Of a DNA stretch of 64,000 nt, positions 1 to 12,737 are shown piece by piece. The DNA lies in NCBI RefSeq assembly GCF_949628215.1, contig NC_134283.1:24344975-24408974 (forward strand). The letters run 5' to 3'. A model generated the notes under the pieces. It ran no database searches. It worked only from the letters and a program-made list of their open reading frames with translations, and was not told where the DNA came from. The DNA is from Phalacrocorax aristotelis. Its lineage: Eukaryota; Chordata; Aves; Suliformes; Phalacrocoracidae. Position numbers and translations under genes: made by a program. The stretch's first letter is position 1; every line of letters starts with the position of its first letter.

Positions 1-3000
1 AGAAAACAGCGACGGACACAGTAGTAAAAAAAAACACCTGTAAGGCTCCTTCATTCCTTATTCCAAATCAATACATTACATGGCACATGGCTAGCTATAT
101 TTGAGCTGTGCTATTAGCTATAATAACCATATAAAGCATCCATGTCCCTAGCCACCATCATAGAAGCAGGAGTGGATACCTTCTGTCGATTATCCAGTAA
201 TAGCAGAGATAGGAGGCTCCAGAGATGAACAGACCCTTTATAGATGAAGGACAGATTATTTGGTTCCCACAACCTAGACAAGAAATCCACTAATGCTTCC
301 ACCAGTAGGATGGAGGGAACTATAGCAGATGTGCCATTTCTTTCCAGTCTTGGGTGTGTGGGTTTCTAAGCAAGACCACAGGTCCCAGTGCACTGCTGGT
401 CATGGCAGGTGGCTACCAGGTATTCCAGCTGCTCAGAGCAATAAGGAGTTTGGATTATTGAGCCTTTGCCTTAATCACCTGCAATGGCACCATCATTGCT
501 GAAGTCAGAGGTGTTTTTATTTTAAATGGCTGCAAGTGGCTTGTTGCACGATAGGCCTGTTGCTCCTCAGTCTTGCTCAGCTGCATTGTCAGCAGGCAGA
601 CGCTGCTCTTCGCATCCTTGAACCCTGCAGCTTTGCAGAGCCTTAAGCCCCAGGGAGTTTTGTGACATGGCAAATGGGAGATAGGGTGGAAGGTGCAAGA
701 CCATGGCTGCTACTATGCTGTGGGGCTGATAATGTGTCCCCAGGGCTGAGGGGCTGGTGCCCCCTTGCTTGATGCCACTGCCAGGCAGAGGCACCCTGGT
801 CTCTAAGACTGTCCTCATAGAAGGTGAAAATACTCTTTCCTTCTCCAGCTTTGCTGAAAATCAATTCAGCAGGAGTTATGGGAAAGTCCAGAACATGCAA
901 GGAACCCCCTGCCTAGAAGGCAGCTTTCGAGTCTACCAGGATTTTCCCTATTCTTCTGTGGAATAACTGTTGACAGTGGTGCCTTTCAGTCCTTTTTTCT
1001 GCCCTTGCTCCATAGCTCTCTAGGTGCCCTGGCTGTTGTTAGACTGTGCATTGATACCAGCTTTGAAGACAAAGTCAGTGGCAGAGGAGCAGGGAACTGG
1101 GGATTAACATCCTATCCTAAGTTCCCATCCTATTCCATTTCCTAGCACTGGTTGTGATGTCTGTCTGACAGAGGTCTTCTCTCAGAAATATTTTGTTTCT
1201 TGCCCTCCTCTGTGGCTGCTCTTCTTTATTCTGGGCACAGGCGGTGTGTTGAGTCCCCCACCTCCAAGCCCTTTGTGGTTTCTGGGTTTAGCACGAAGGA
1301 TCTGCTCTGCAGCACAGCTGCTCTTGACCTTGCTCCAGTACTGGGTCCCAGCACATCCACGCAGACCCCACCCAGCCCTCCTGTTCCCCTGGCCCGGGCT
1401 CACCCAGACACACTGCATGGCCACTCTTGCTGCTCGGCTACCTTTTTTTCTTAAAGGGTTGGACTATTTAATTTTAATTTGTATTTGCATAATTAATAGT
1501 TAAGCAATTAGTTTGTTTTTCATTTAGGAACAAGGCCAGTGCTAAACAGCTATCAAGTACTTTTTATTTTGCCAAGTAATTATGTCAGTGGAAAGCAGGT
1601 GAGTAAAATTAAGATTTTTCCTTTATAGGATACAGAAAACACTGTGAATGGAATTAAAATTGTTTGAAGGTGGTTTGGAAGTCATGTGGCAGCATTATAT
1701 TCTTGAGCCTAATCTAATGGTATCAATGGAAAGTGCAATTTGAAACAATACTTCAGGAAAAGGTCTGCATTTGAAGAAACCCAGACCTGTAGTAGGACTC
1801 TGTTGTAGTCTTGAATGGGCAGGAAAGGGGCCTGAGAAGTGGCTATGAATGAGGTGGTGCAGCCAGGTAAAGAACATGGCAGAGGGGTTTCGGACTCTGT
1901 GCTCAGTTGTAATTTGCCTCCTGTTTTGCCTTCCTGGTGTTCAATATGAGGAAACTGCTTCCTGACATTGACTCCCTTCTGAAGTATTTTAGCTTCAGAG
2001 AAGCAGCAGCTAGGTATGAAAAAGCCAAGAGCTGGTTCTCACGGGGCTGGGCCAGACATCTCCCCTCCCAGCAAATCTCCTCCACCCCTCCCACAAAAGC
2101 TGCTGACTTCATTCATAATGATACTAATAACCCAGACTGTGGGGGTTGTTTAGTCAATGAGCTTCAAAATCTTGGGGGAAAAGAAAGGTTTGGTGACTTG
2201 GCTGGTGAAGTGAGTGATGGAGCCAGGACCCATAACCTCCTGGTCCCACACTTGGTCTGAAGGAGAAGGTTCCTACTCTTGGCACCAGAGACCAGTGAAA
2301 AGCAGCTGCTCTATAGGCTCTGGACTGCTTTACCTGCTTCAATAAACTATACATATCCACCCTGGTTAGGAAATACAATTGCTGAAGTCAAGTTGCTAGC
2401 ATGTGAAGGATAGGGGTGCTGTTTATTTTAGCTTAGCTTATTTAAAGCCTTATAATTACTTTTCACATTGCTATATTCATTATTATTTATTTTGGACTTC
2501 AAGAAGGATTTTCCCTTTCAAAACTGCACCCACTTGGACTTGGCAGCTGCCTTAACTCCTGCAATAGGAATGAGCTGAGATTTACAAGGAAAGGGAATGC
2601 CTACCTTCCTATAAAATGTTTCTGTTTTATCAGGGTCTGTCAACCACAGTCTCCCTAAAACTCTAAATCTGGAAAGGGACAAGGCTTTTCTCCAGGTGAA
2701 AAGTCTGGGATATGCTGTGTGGGACAGTTATAGCTGGTGCAGCAGACATCAGATACAGCAACCGCCAGGTCTCCTCCACACCTCTGCTTTGCCTGTAAAA
2801 TCACCCTTGGGCTTTTAACTTTAGACAGTCTTGTTGGAAGCTATTTAAATTGTTATGGAAACTGCTTGAAGGAGTGAGCTACTTTTGAAAGGAAGCCTTC
2901 ACCTCAATCACCTATCGTGTTTTTGTGGGAGAAAGGGCCATGCTACATTCAGTTGGTGGTGGCAACAGCTCCCAACCCACCTTAGTCTACAGCTGAGTGT

Positions 3001-6000
3001 CAAATCCATCTACAAAAGTTGTGCCCCCAGTCTTAATGGGGACATTGTTCTTGGGTTGCTATTATCTCCTCAGTCTGTTTCTTTCAGCTGTGCAAGAGTA
3101 GTTTAGGAGATGAAACTAAGGCTCTGTTGCAAATATCTGTTGAGAAACAAGGAGTTTGTAAACAGGTGACAGGCAAAAGTTCTCATTTCTGGACCAACGT
3201 ACCTCCACCCCAGTATGCACAGCCATGTGTTGTTGACTCTGGGATGTGAAGGCTGCTTCTAAATCACACTTCAGTCTTGAGAAGCAAAAGCAGCTTCTGT
3301 GCTGGTAAAGGGACAGCTACTTTCCCCAGGCAGACCCCATGCACTGACAAGGAGCTGGGAAGTCCACGTGTTCCTGCCCCATCACCCTTCCGGCTAATCC
3401 TGTGCAGAAGGAGCTGCTGGTGCCGACACGGATGCACACAGGTCTCTCTCTTGCTGGTTACCCATGGTTACGTTACAAATGAAACAGTGATGACTAATGA
3501 ATTCATCAATGACAGGGACAACAGCAACAGTGGGGAACCGTGGTGACTCACAGAGAGGTTAAAAACTGGAATAAAAGCCCCTTGTTCTCCTGCTGGGAAA
3601 CACATTGGTTCATCTGGAGCAAAGGAGGTGGGACAAGGACAACACAGCACACAAGCTCTCTGCTGGCATTGGGGTACACTGGAGGAAAATGCAGATCCCC
3701 AAGACTGTTTTATTTTAAAGGTCAAGTCAATTCATTTGACTGCATCCCTGTTTATAGCATCCTACAAAAATGTACAACTCCACGAGGTTTATGCATACTG
3801 CTCCTGTTTGGCTGCACAGCAGGGCTGCCAGGAACAGGCATGACCTTTTGGCAAGAGCCTTCAAACTCTGACTCAGAGGGACCTGGCAGCAGCAGGCAGA
3901 AGAGCTCAGCACAATTTTCAGGGTAATGAGCATCTTGACAAAGAAGCCAGGTGGGCTGCTAGAAACCTGTGGATGAAATCACGGTGGCCTGGAGGGAGGA
4001 CCTCTGCCCAATGAGAGGACAATCGCTTTTCTGCCTTCTCCCCTCCCTAATCCACACACCAAACGTGTTTACATCTGGCTCTGCATTTCAGGAATGCAGG
4101 ATCTCCCTCCTTGTGCCACCTGCTCCTCCAGGTCTCTGGTCTCTCCACCTCTCCCTACTTTCCACTTCCATCAGAGGGTTACACAAGTGATTATGAAACC
4201 AAATGGCTTTGACCTTTGAAGTGTGAAATCAGTGGCTGGGCAGGGCTCAATTCACTGCATAAGTATGTACAGGCACATCAGGAACATTGTATTAATTACT
4301 TTCATTCTGGGGAGAAGGCAAGGAGCCAGCCTGTGTTTTGCTCAAGTCATAAATTAATATCTTCATTATGACTCTTGGTTTACCTGCCCTGGCCTTCTGC
4401 CGTGCCCTGGGGAGCAGCTCAGCTGTGGTGCGGAAGTCAAAGATATTCTCAGGGAAGAATGTTTCTAGAACTGTAAATCTAAGTGGAGAAAACTCCTCCC
4501 AGGGGCATCTAGTAGCATGGAGGTCCCCATGGAATCAGAAAGATGGACAGAGGTGACTGCATGATAGAAGAGCAGGCACAGAGGCTGGGTTCTTGGAGAG
4601 CTACCCTACTTTCTGTGATGACTGGACCATCACTACAGCAGCATCAACAGGGATGTAATCAAAAAATTCCTTAGGCATCATGCACAACATTGTTTTTTTT
4701 TTAAACGCAAAACCGCATGTCTGTTCACTGGAGAATGGGGAGGAGTTCCAGAGGATGCAGGAGTTGCCTCCATCAAAGAAGTTAATAGCCTGAGTAGGAG
4801 AGAAAATCCAGGCTTGCAGGTTCTATCTATTTAGCTGGTCAGACTTGCAACCATTTTTTATCCCAAGTGTTCTGCAGTGAGCTGACAGAACGGGTGAATT
4901 TGAGTTTGCCAAGACTAATTTTAGTAAGCAATAGCCTTATACCATTTCCCTCAGGGCTAGCTACATTTAAAAAAAATCAACCACAGATTAAAATCACCCA
5001 ATTGCCATACAGCAAATAAAAACACTAGCCAGAGATGTAATCTCACGTGCTATTAAAATGCACTAACACACAAAACACCATTCACAGATACCATCTCCTA
5101 GATGAATGCCACACACAATAGCCCATCTAAAAGCAATTTCTTATATTGTTTAAGGAGCTACCCACGATGTTTGTTCTGACATTCCAGAGTGGACTGGGGT
5201 GGGTAGAGTCTGGTTAGTCCTGAGACACGGTGTCTTTCACTTTCATGTGTTGCTCTGAATTTAGCCCGAGGTGATTAACGGGCAGACAAAATGACGACTT
5301 GTGGATGTATAGTGGGTGGGACATGGGATATGAGCTGGAAATGTGCTGCAAATTTCTCCCAGAACTAAGGAATAAGTTAAACAGGGTTGACATCAGATGT
5401 CATGACCAGGCTGAGAAGGGGCAAGCAATGTGCAAGCTATGGAGACTGAACTTTGCCTACCTTTTTCTGTTGTACCCCTCACCTTGGTATCCTAATGCTC
5501 ACAATCCTTCTTGCTGCTAGACATGATCCCCAGTTAGGCAAATTTGTTGATGGTGACTAGCAAAAGCAGTATCTTTGCACGTTCTGGAGATGTTTGTTCC
5601 CAGGACTCTCAGTGTGATAATTTTCCTCAAATACCTTCACTTCTAAAGGATCCTCCTGTCCCCCAAATCTGCCTTCCTTTTACACTTGCATGTTAAGAAC
5701 AAAATCTCCATTACAACTCCCACTGCAAATGTCCAGCCTCTGTATAAAACAGGAAGACTGATGCCTACAGTCAGACAGATGCATTACAAAGAAATGAGAA
5801 AAGCCTGGGCTTACCTTAAGCCACTTCTGAATTGCGATTTCCTTTTTCCAGCAAGGTATTTAGGGAAAGAATGGGACCATACACATTGTAACCACAGATA
5901 AAACAACCTTTTTAGCACTATCTTATGAAGTATGCTCCAAAACACCTGACAAACATTAGTGGATGTCCTCTTCAGATGCGTGGAGGAATAAAGATTAATT

Positions 6001-9000
6001 CATTCTGCCTCACTGAGGGAAAATGGAAAACTAAGGGCACAGTGACTGAAAAGGTCTATGTGATCTAAGAACCTGTGCCAAGGACTACAGTCTTTTCTCC
6101 TTGTCTGTATTGATATTCCAGGTCTGGCACCACCTATGCAAATGTGAAGCACTTGCCAAAGGGCCCAGAAGACGAATGCATACCTTTTGAAGGATGCCTA
6201 CAGGATGGCCAGACATTTGCTGGAAGTGTGGGCATGGCAGACTTGACCTACCCACATTGTAGCTAGACGGGGTGCCATAATCTCCAGCACCGGCTGTTCA
6301 AATCTTAGCATTGCTGAAGCCCTTCCTCCTGCACCCTGACTGCAGCTGTTGATCCTCCTGGCCACGCATACAAGACAGAGCTATGGTTAGAGCTCAACCC
6401 CAACCCCACCTGGTCATCTTCTCCTTATGCATATCTTGGCGCCCCAGCTGGCTCTGTCCTGCCAGGCACAGGCACCCAGATACCAGCTGCTGGCTTGGCC
6501 CCACCACGTGTCAGTGTACCTGCTTTCAGATTATGCCAAGGGCCTTGCCCACAGCAGAAAAGATGATTAAACTAAATTAAAATCCCTTGGGTTTGCACCG
6601 GATGAACAGCACACACACAGCACCCACCCACCATAGCCATGCCACCCTGCAGCAGTGCATTCACAGATCTTCTTCTAGCTCTTCAACCACCCCTCAGAGC
6701 TGAGGGAAAGCTTTGTCTGACCACCAGCCACACAAGCTATTTTGGGTTTGATATGCAGCAGATTTAATAAGAAAGCTCTAAGGAAGAAAACAAATTTCCT
6801 CTTGTACTCAGTAGAACTGGGCACATATTCTGGCACACAGAGTTCCCTTTCCTACAAGCTTATGAAGTAGCCTTCTAAAATTAGGAATGAGAAGTGAAGT
6901 TCTGGCCCTACAACAAGCAGGGATCTCTATCCCCAGGGCCAGGATTCACCTGAGGGGTACAGTAGACCTGTATTGATGGTGGAGAGGGGAAGAGGACAGA
7001 CGGCCCTGTGCTTTCCCTGTTGCTTCCCTGGAGCGCCTCCTAAATACATGCCCATTATTTATGCGAGTCAGAGATTTACATTGGGTTAGTGTAGGTGCCA
7101 TACAGCTTGCCTCCTGCCTAATGATACTGAGCATTATCTGAGAAACACAGACCACCTTGCAAGAGCAAGGGCAAGAAAGAGGTTGGAAGTGAGAAGCAAG
7201 GCATCTCAGCATGGCCACAGTTTGATTCATTTGTGTTTGAATCAGACTTGTCTGCCTCAATAAAGTGTGCAATTGAGTGTGGCTTTAGCCCAAGCTCATG
7301 TGAAATTACGACATTTATGTAGCCTCATCTGCTCTGTGGCCCCAAGTGCCCATTGCACCTGACTGATGTCTCCTCTGACCTGCTGGGTGGAGGTAATGGA
7401 GCAGAAGCCACCTCAGTGCTGAATGTGCCTGAAGGATGGAGTGCATTTTGCACTCAAAAAACCTCCATTGTGTGCCAAACTCCTCTGCTGCAGCCTCACA
7501 TCATGGCTTTGCACCATGTGGGGAAACAAGATACCAGGGAGTGGACAAGAAAAGGCTGCTGGCAGCATGGGCTCAGAGGTCACTGCCAGGGAGAAGTTGA
7601 GAGGGCAGTGTGGGTTAGAGATGCTGATCGCTTCTGCTTATGAAAATTCATGATGTTCACTTATGGGAAAAGCAGTAATGAGAAGAAAAAAAATCTTGAT
7701 AACAATCTTTTATCTCTAACGACTATTCTGATGCTCTCTTATGCTCCCACTGCTGCCCTCATTGTGTTATTTGTAACCTGCACTCACCATCAGTATTGAT
7801 TTACAGGCGAGCAGGTCAGTATTTGGCTCAGAGTCAATGAATCTCTGGTGTTCAGCTGTTCCAGCCAGTGTCATGTTCCATATAAAGTGCCTCACTTTTC
7901 ACTGGAGTCATTGCTCATGTTCAGCAGTTTCCTTTTTCCTTTGTCTAGACTAATAATAATAAAAAAAAAGGACAATAACTGCTTCCCTACAAATGCCAAC
8001 ACTTCAGAGGTTAAGGTTAATAGCCGTGTCTTCCCACACTCAGCAGGTGCCCTGGAGATGCACAGAGAGGGCGAGGGGATCTTGCCTGCCTTGGTGCAAG
8101 ATGAATGATATTCCCATGTGTTCAGTTTCCCTTCGCACCTCCATGGCACCCTCGCAGGGGAGGATGTGGGGACAGGCACTCTTTAACAGCAGTGGCACCT
8201 GTGAAAGCGTTAGGGATGCTCCCATGTCAGACCGGTGCTCTCAGGCATTTCATGCCATCTTGCACCCCCCAGAGTGGGGCAGAGCCCCTCCAACACCTCA
8301 CCCCCTGTGCAGCGTGGGATGAGCGTGGTCCTCCAGGGTGCTGGGGCTGGGGACAGCTGCCCAAGGGTGGAGGTGGCAGCATCTCCACTGTCAGAAAGAA
8401 GCAGGAGTGTTTCTGTCCCTACTGGTGTCCTCCCTGCTGCAGGCTGGTGCCAAAGGGAGCCCTGGGCTTCTCCTTGCTGCTGTGAGCTTGTAGAGCAAGG
8501 AGACACCCCAGAGCACCCACCAGACAGTGCAGGAAACACCAAGAGAAAAACAAGCAAACAAAAGAAATCACTTTATCACTCAAACCGTAATTTCTAATTG
8601 CACTGGTGTTCCAAACAAGCATAAACAAGAGATTAATGGGGAGCTGTGAGTCATGGGTGGCTCCTCCTCATGGTTTGTAAAGCAAGAGAAGAAGAGAAAT
8701 CAAGAGCCAGCAGTGCTGCGACTACAGCTAACCTGCTGAAAGCTCCCTGAGCCCTGCCGGGCTGCTTTGAAGCAGGAGGAGGAGGAAGCCAAAAGCCCCA
8801 GAGGAAGGCAGAGATGACACACAGAAGGTGTCCCCCTCCCACTTCCCATGGGTTGGTGACCTGCCCCAGCACAGTGCTCTGCTCGCTCTGCCAAAGCCAG
8901 GCACATGCAAATGAATGCAGCAGAAAAAAAGGGGAAAAGCAGAATGAAGCCCCTTCAAGCAAGTGCTGCCAGATTGTGCAAAGGGTGCCCGGTGTGGCTC

Positions 9001-11200
9001 AGGCCCGGGTGGGCTCCTTAACTGCAGCAGGGGCTGGTGCTACTCAGCACCCACAGGAAAAGAGGAACGCTTCCATGCTATCTGCATGCTGCTTCTGCTG
9101 CTCTACAGCCCTCCCTGCAGTGACATACCAGACAAATACTGTTACTTACCAGTTCTCTGCAGGAAAAGAATTTTACAAATTCTTCTCCTGCCAAACACTG
9201 TGTTGAAGACTGTCACTTCCAAGTGCTTGCCAAGGGCCTGATTTGGCCAGCTCTTTAATATCAGACTGCTTCCTGTTTTTGAGCTTGGGATCAGCATCTG
9301 GGCAAGCAGGGTTAAGGCCAGCATCCCAGCTAGTCACAGTCCTGAAGAAGGTCTTGCATGCCTGAAAGGCTGGCTGTTTTTTCCAGTTATGTCAGTTGGG
9401 CTAATAGAAGTGATTACCTTTCTACCAACCCTGTCTTTCCCATTGATCCCACAGGCTGCTCTTCAAATGCCACCCAGGAAGGAGGGAGCACACATCCAAT
9501 TATAAAAAGAGGAAAGATTAGTGTGATGACAAAGCAGCAGGGTCAGTGGTGCTGCACCAAACAAACAAGGCATGCCTGGTCTTGACACCCTCCAAGGCCA
9601 AGGAACCCAGAAGGTGGCATTTTGGGGTGGGCTGGGGCTCTTCCCAGGACTTAGGCAGTGTAAGAAGTGCAAACTTAACTTCATAACCTCTCCCCTGAGG
9701 TTAGGTGTTATATTTTTTAAAATAAGAAGCCTTGAATGTGCTGGAAAGCTAAAACTACTCAAAAGCACAGACAAAGGCATGCAAACCTCAAAAGCAACTC
9801 AGACTTTAGGTGATGAAAGTTATTTTTAGGGGAATTTATTATTAGGGGAAATTCCTGCCTTTATTTTGAACCTGTGGTCACTAGTCCCTTTTAGTGTGGG
9901 TCACGGCTGCACAGCCAAGAGCAAAAATCTGCTCAAGCCATGGGCCCATCCCAACATACCTCACATAGGCAAACAAGGATTGCCAACACAAGCAAGAGCT
10001 GCAGAATCAAGGAAGAAAAATCGGTGACTCTCTGCTTCCTCCACCACACCCTGTTAACCAAAGCAGAGGTTCAGGCTTCTTTGAATATAGTGCAACAAAG
10101 ACAAAATATTTGGATGTAATCTGGGCTTGCTGATTTCTGCACGCTGGGCCAGAGATTTCCAGAGTCCTGAAGCAGGCTGTGGAGAGGGATGTAGGACTGT
10201 TAACAGGGATGTGGAGGACATATGGATGTCTTTGATAAAGCACTTGTTATGAATCAGAGAACTTTGCTTTGACTTTCCCAGACCTGGTGTTTCCCACTGA
10301 GTATCCAAACCTGCTCTCCTCCTTTCAAGACTCAGTGCTTCACGGAAGGATGAACATTTGTACATCTATGAGGATAGGGGACCTAATGCTTTTTGAACAC
10401 TTCAGTCTGTTGTCAGAGTACTCCCAGATGTTAGCCTAACCTACAGGAAACAGCAAAGCAAACTCACCAGGTTATTACCAGAAACTTACTTTGATCACTT
10501 TCTAGACCTTTCTGATCAGCTCTTAAAAAAAGAAGGGGGAGCTGAGACAAGGTGTTTTTTCCACACCTTCTGCTTTTCCTTCCCTGTTCCGCTCTGCTCT
10601 CCCACTATTGCATCTTGTCTGTACCTTTGCTTTTCCAGCACTTTCTTGCCATACTACCCCCACAAGGTGCATGCTGCTGGCCCTCGGGCAAAGAAGGTGT
10701 GGGGGCACCTGTGTGCATGGGAGCCGGGGAACAGTTAGTGCATCCAGCAAGTGCTAACTGAGCCTGAGTCTGCATGTGAACCAGATCCTCAGCTGGTGTG
10801 AAGTCTAGGAAAGCCAACAGAGTGCTATAGACTCACCCCAGCTGGTTACAGTTGTACCTGTTGGTACCCGTGTGACATGTACGGCCCTATTTATCTCCAC
10901 AGTGGGCAGTAGAAACTGCAGGTAATTAGATAAGGTTATTAGCAATGCATACGTGGCTCCTCCAAATGCCCCTGCTTTCCAAAGGCTGTGCACGTCTGCA
11001 GTGGGAAAGGGAACCCTGTGGATCTTTGGTTCTTGTCTCCTCATTTTTAAAACCTCTGGAGTGTGCAGATGCAGAAGTGGGGTGTGGAATCAGTGCAGGG
11101 AGCCACTAGTTAAAGAAGATTCCTGCCTAGACAGAAACATTATACCACTGAAACCTCCCTTCACCTTATTTCCTGATTCCAGCACCTCATTTACCCCTCT
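1..11200. other. Intergenic DNA upstream of ADRB2, no gene recognised
   Basis: The open frames in this stretch are short (none much above 130 codons), overlap on both strands, and show no domain, signal peptide or family motif that I recognise. There is no convincing exon with matching splice sites. GC content is moderate, with a GC-richer patch around 8230-8960. In mammals HTR4 is the neighbour on this side of ADRB2, but I see nothing resembling a serotonin-receptor transmembrane exon. Weakly conserved exons of a long gene or of a noncoding RNA could be missed by eye. Confidence 0.6.
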
Positions 11201-11244
11201 GGTTTAAGCTACAAGGCTTCCTCTCTGTACACCCCGCTCTTCTC

Positions 11245-11253
11245 TATAAATAG
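11245..11253 (+). promoter_or_regulatory. Canonical TATA box in a small CpG-rich patch
   Basis: TATAAATAG is a textbook TATA box. The roughly 150 bases that follow (to about 11430) are clearly richer in CpG than the DNA before them. Transcription starting about 30 bases downstream would begin near 11275, about 1.46 kb before the ADRB2 start codon. This could be a distal promoter, an enhancer with its own transcription, or a chance match. No transcript evidence is available here. Confidence 0.3.
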
Positions 11254-11276
11254 CCTGGGCGCAGCCAGGGCACGAC

Positions 11277-11396
11277 ATGGACACCCAGCGGGCCACGGCA
11301 TGGGGCCGGCGGGGCGAAAGCTGCTCCCTGCTGCAGCCCGTCTGTAGCAGCCAGCGCCTGGCCATCAGCACCGCAGCACAGCCTTGCCACCTGTAA
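11277..11396 (+). other. Short ORF of 39 codons directly after the TATA box
   Basis: An ATG lies 32 bases after the start of the TATA box and opens a 39-codon frame ending in TAA. The product would be rich in Arg, Ser, Cys and Ala and resembles no family I know. The start is too close to the expected transcription start for efficient scanning. It is listed only because it sits exactly where a TATA-driven transcript would begin. It is most likely not a protein gene. Confidence 0.12.
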
Positions 11397-12486
11397 AAAA
11401 CGAGGCAGAACCGCGAAGCCCCATCAGACTCCAGTGGCTGACGTGTTTCAAACAAGATTTAATATTAGTAACTGTTTAATTGCTAACAAAGGCAGGATCC
11501 CTCCACTGCCTCTGCTGCAGGAGGGCCATGGTGCAGCACCCAACCAGGCACTGGGCAAAAGCAACACTTTTTACTCTCCCCCTCTGGGGCATAAGGCAGT
11601 GTGACATATCTCTGCAGGAGAGCAGCATGAGGCTGGACAATGTCACTACAGAGCAAGGGGTAGAAACGAAACTCCAGCGGCAGTGTTATCTCCTGTTAGG
11701 TTAAAAGGAAGTTTGCAGGATTCCTTAGTCCTTATTTAGCAAATTTGTTTGCTTTGGAGGGAAATAATTTGTGATAGCGTCCAGGGCTAACCACACGGCT
11801 GGCTGCAGCATGGCTGTGCACAGCAGTCGTGCAGCCTCCCGGTGCAGGCAGTGCTCCTGAGACAGCTGAGGAGTGCCCGTGCCCTTGACCGGCTCCGGGG
11901 TTGGGCTGCAGCTCCAGAGCACTCGGATGCACCCCACCACCCTGGCTGCCTGGGTGCTCACCAGGGCGCTGAGCTCTGGGTGAAGCTGCAGCGATGGTGC
12001 TGGGCTGGGGGCCAGGAAGAACAGGGACCTGGGTGACATCCCAGTGCAAAGTGTCACCGGTGAGAATGGGGGCTCTTGGGAAAGCCAAACCCCAGTGTCC
12101 AGCCAGGGACAAAGTCTCTGTGAGCACCAGTGGCCTCAGGATTCTCCCGGTGCCATGTGTCCTGGAAACACCCTGGAGCAGGGAGCGTGGCACTCGTGGG
12201 CGGAAAGCCTGGGGAGACAGCAGGCAGCGCACGGGGGCGCACGTAGGGTGAAAAGCACAGGGACACCCTGTGGCGGGGAAAACACGCGGGCGGGGAGGGG
12301 GCGCGGGCACGGCGCGGAGGGCGGAGGACGTCCGGAGCACGGGTGGCTGCGGGGCGGGGAGCGCAGGCGGGACGCGGGGAGGCGGCTCTGTCGCAGCAGG
12401 CGCGGGCGGCGGGACTGCGCGGGGCGGGGACACGCGTGGGGCAGGCGGTGGGGGCGAGGTGCGCGCGGGGCGCGGCGCGGGCTGCC

Positions 12487-12491
12487 ATTGG
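12487..12491 (-). promoter_or_regulatory. Inverted CCAAT box of the ADRB2 promoter
   Basis: ATTGG on the + strand reads CCAAT on the - strand. It lies 37 bases upstream of the TATA-like box, a normal position for an NF-Y site. As I recall, mammalian ADRB2 promoters also carry an inverted CCAAT box. Confidence 0.55.
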
Positions 12492-12502
12492 CTGCGGCGG
12501 GC

Positions 12503-12510
12503 TGATGTCA
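12503..12510 (+). promoter_or_regulatory. CRE-like site (TGATGTCA)
   Basis: TGATGTCA differs by one base from the palindromic cAMP response element TGACGTCA. It lies between the CCAAT box and the TATA-like box. cAMP-responsive control of the ADRB2 promoter is known in mammals, so this is a plausible site for feedback by the receptor's own second messenger. Binding by CREB or ATF factors is inferred. Confidence 0.45.
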
Positions 12511-12523
12511 CGGCGGGTGTCGC

Positions 12524-12529
12524 TATAAG
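12524..12529 (+). promoter_or_regulatory. TATA-like box of ADRB2
   Basis: TATAAG stands in otherwise GC-rich DNA, 214 bases before the start codon. It predicts a transcription start near 12550-12558 and a 5' leader of about 180-190 bases. The order CCAAT, CRE, TATA within about 40 bases is the best evidence that this is the core promoter. Confidence 0.55.
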
Positions 12530-12593
12530 CTCGGCGGCGCCTAACGGGTTGGGGGAGCGGGACGGGACCGGTCCCAGGCACGCACAGCGGGAG

Positions 12594-12619
12594 CCCCCCC
12601 CCCCCCCCCCCCCCCCCCC
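12594..12619 (+). repeat. Pure C tract of 26 bases in the ADRB2 5' leader
   Basis: Twenty-six consecutive C residues lie between the predicted transcription start and the upstream ORF, so they would be part of the mRNA leader. The opposite DNA strand is G26, able to form quadruplexes, and the C strand could form an i-motif. The mRNA would carry a poly(C) stretch of the kind bound by PCBP/hnRNP E proteins. Length variation between individuals is likely, and the exact length in an assembly is unreliable. Confidence 0.9.
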
Positions 12620-12648
12620 GCGGTCCCCACCCCCCCGCGGCCCCCCTT

Positions 12649-12690
12649 ATGCGCGGCGCCCGGTGCAGCGTTGCCGCGGAGGAGCCCTAG
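12649..12690 (+). CDS. Upstream ORF (13 codons) in the ADRB2 leader
   Basis: This is the only ATG between the predicted transcription start and the receptor ATG. It opens a 13-codon frame ([13 protein letters not shown]) ending in TAG. It starts 89 bases before the receptor ATG, in a different frame, and ends 47 bases before it. Its start context is weak (C at -3 and C at +4), so leaky scanning to the strong receptor start is expected. Mammalian ADRB2 leaders contain a short cistron about 100 bases upstream, encoding an arginine-rich peptide of 19 residues that reduces receptor translation. The position and the M-R start match; the rest of the peptide is not clearly alike. Function here is inferred. 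Confidence 0.5.
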   Translation: MRGARCSVAAEEP

Positions 12691-12737
12691 GCAAAACTGA
12701 GCCTCTGCTGCCGGCCCGGGGGGGCTGCTGGGGCGCC

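Noticed and set aside
11732..12581. Long - strand frames (259 and 175 codons) opposite the ADRB2 promoter
   Set aside because: Pro/Arg/Ala-rich composition typical of stop-poor CpG islands, frames overlap each other, and there is no family motif.
12270..12737. The ADRB2 frame is open upstream to another ATG at 12270, which would give a 553-residue protein
   Set aside because: The extension crosses the CCAAT, CRE and TATA-like boxes and the C26 run and is Gly/Arg-rich low complexity. The ATG at 12738 has a strong context and gives the normal ADRB2 N-terminus with its sequons.
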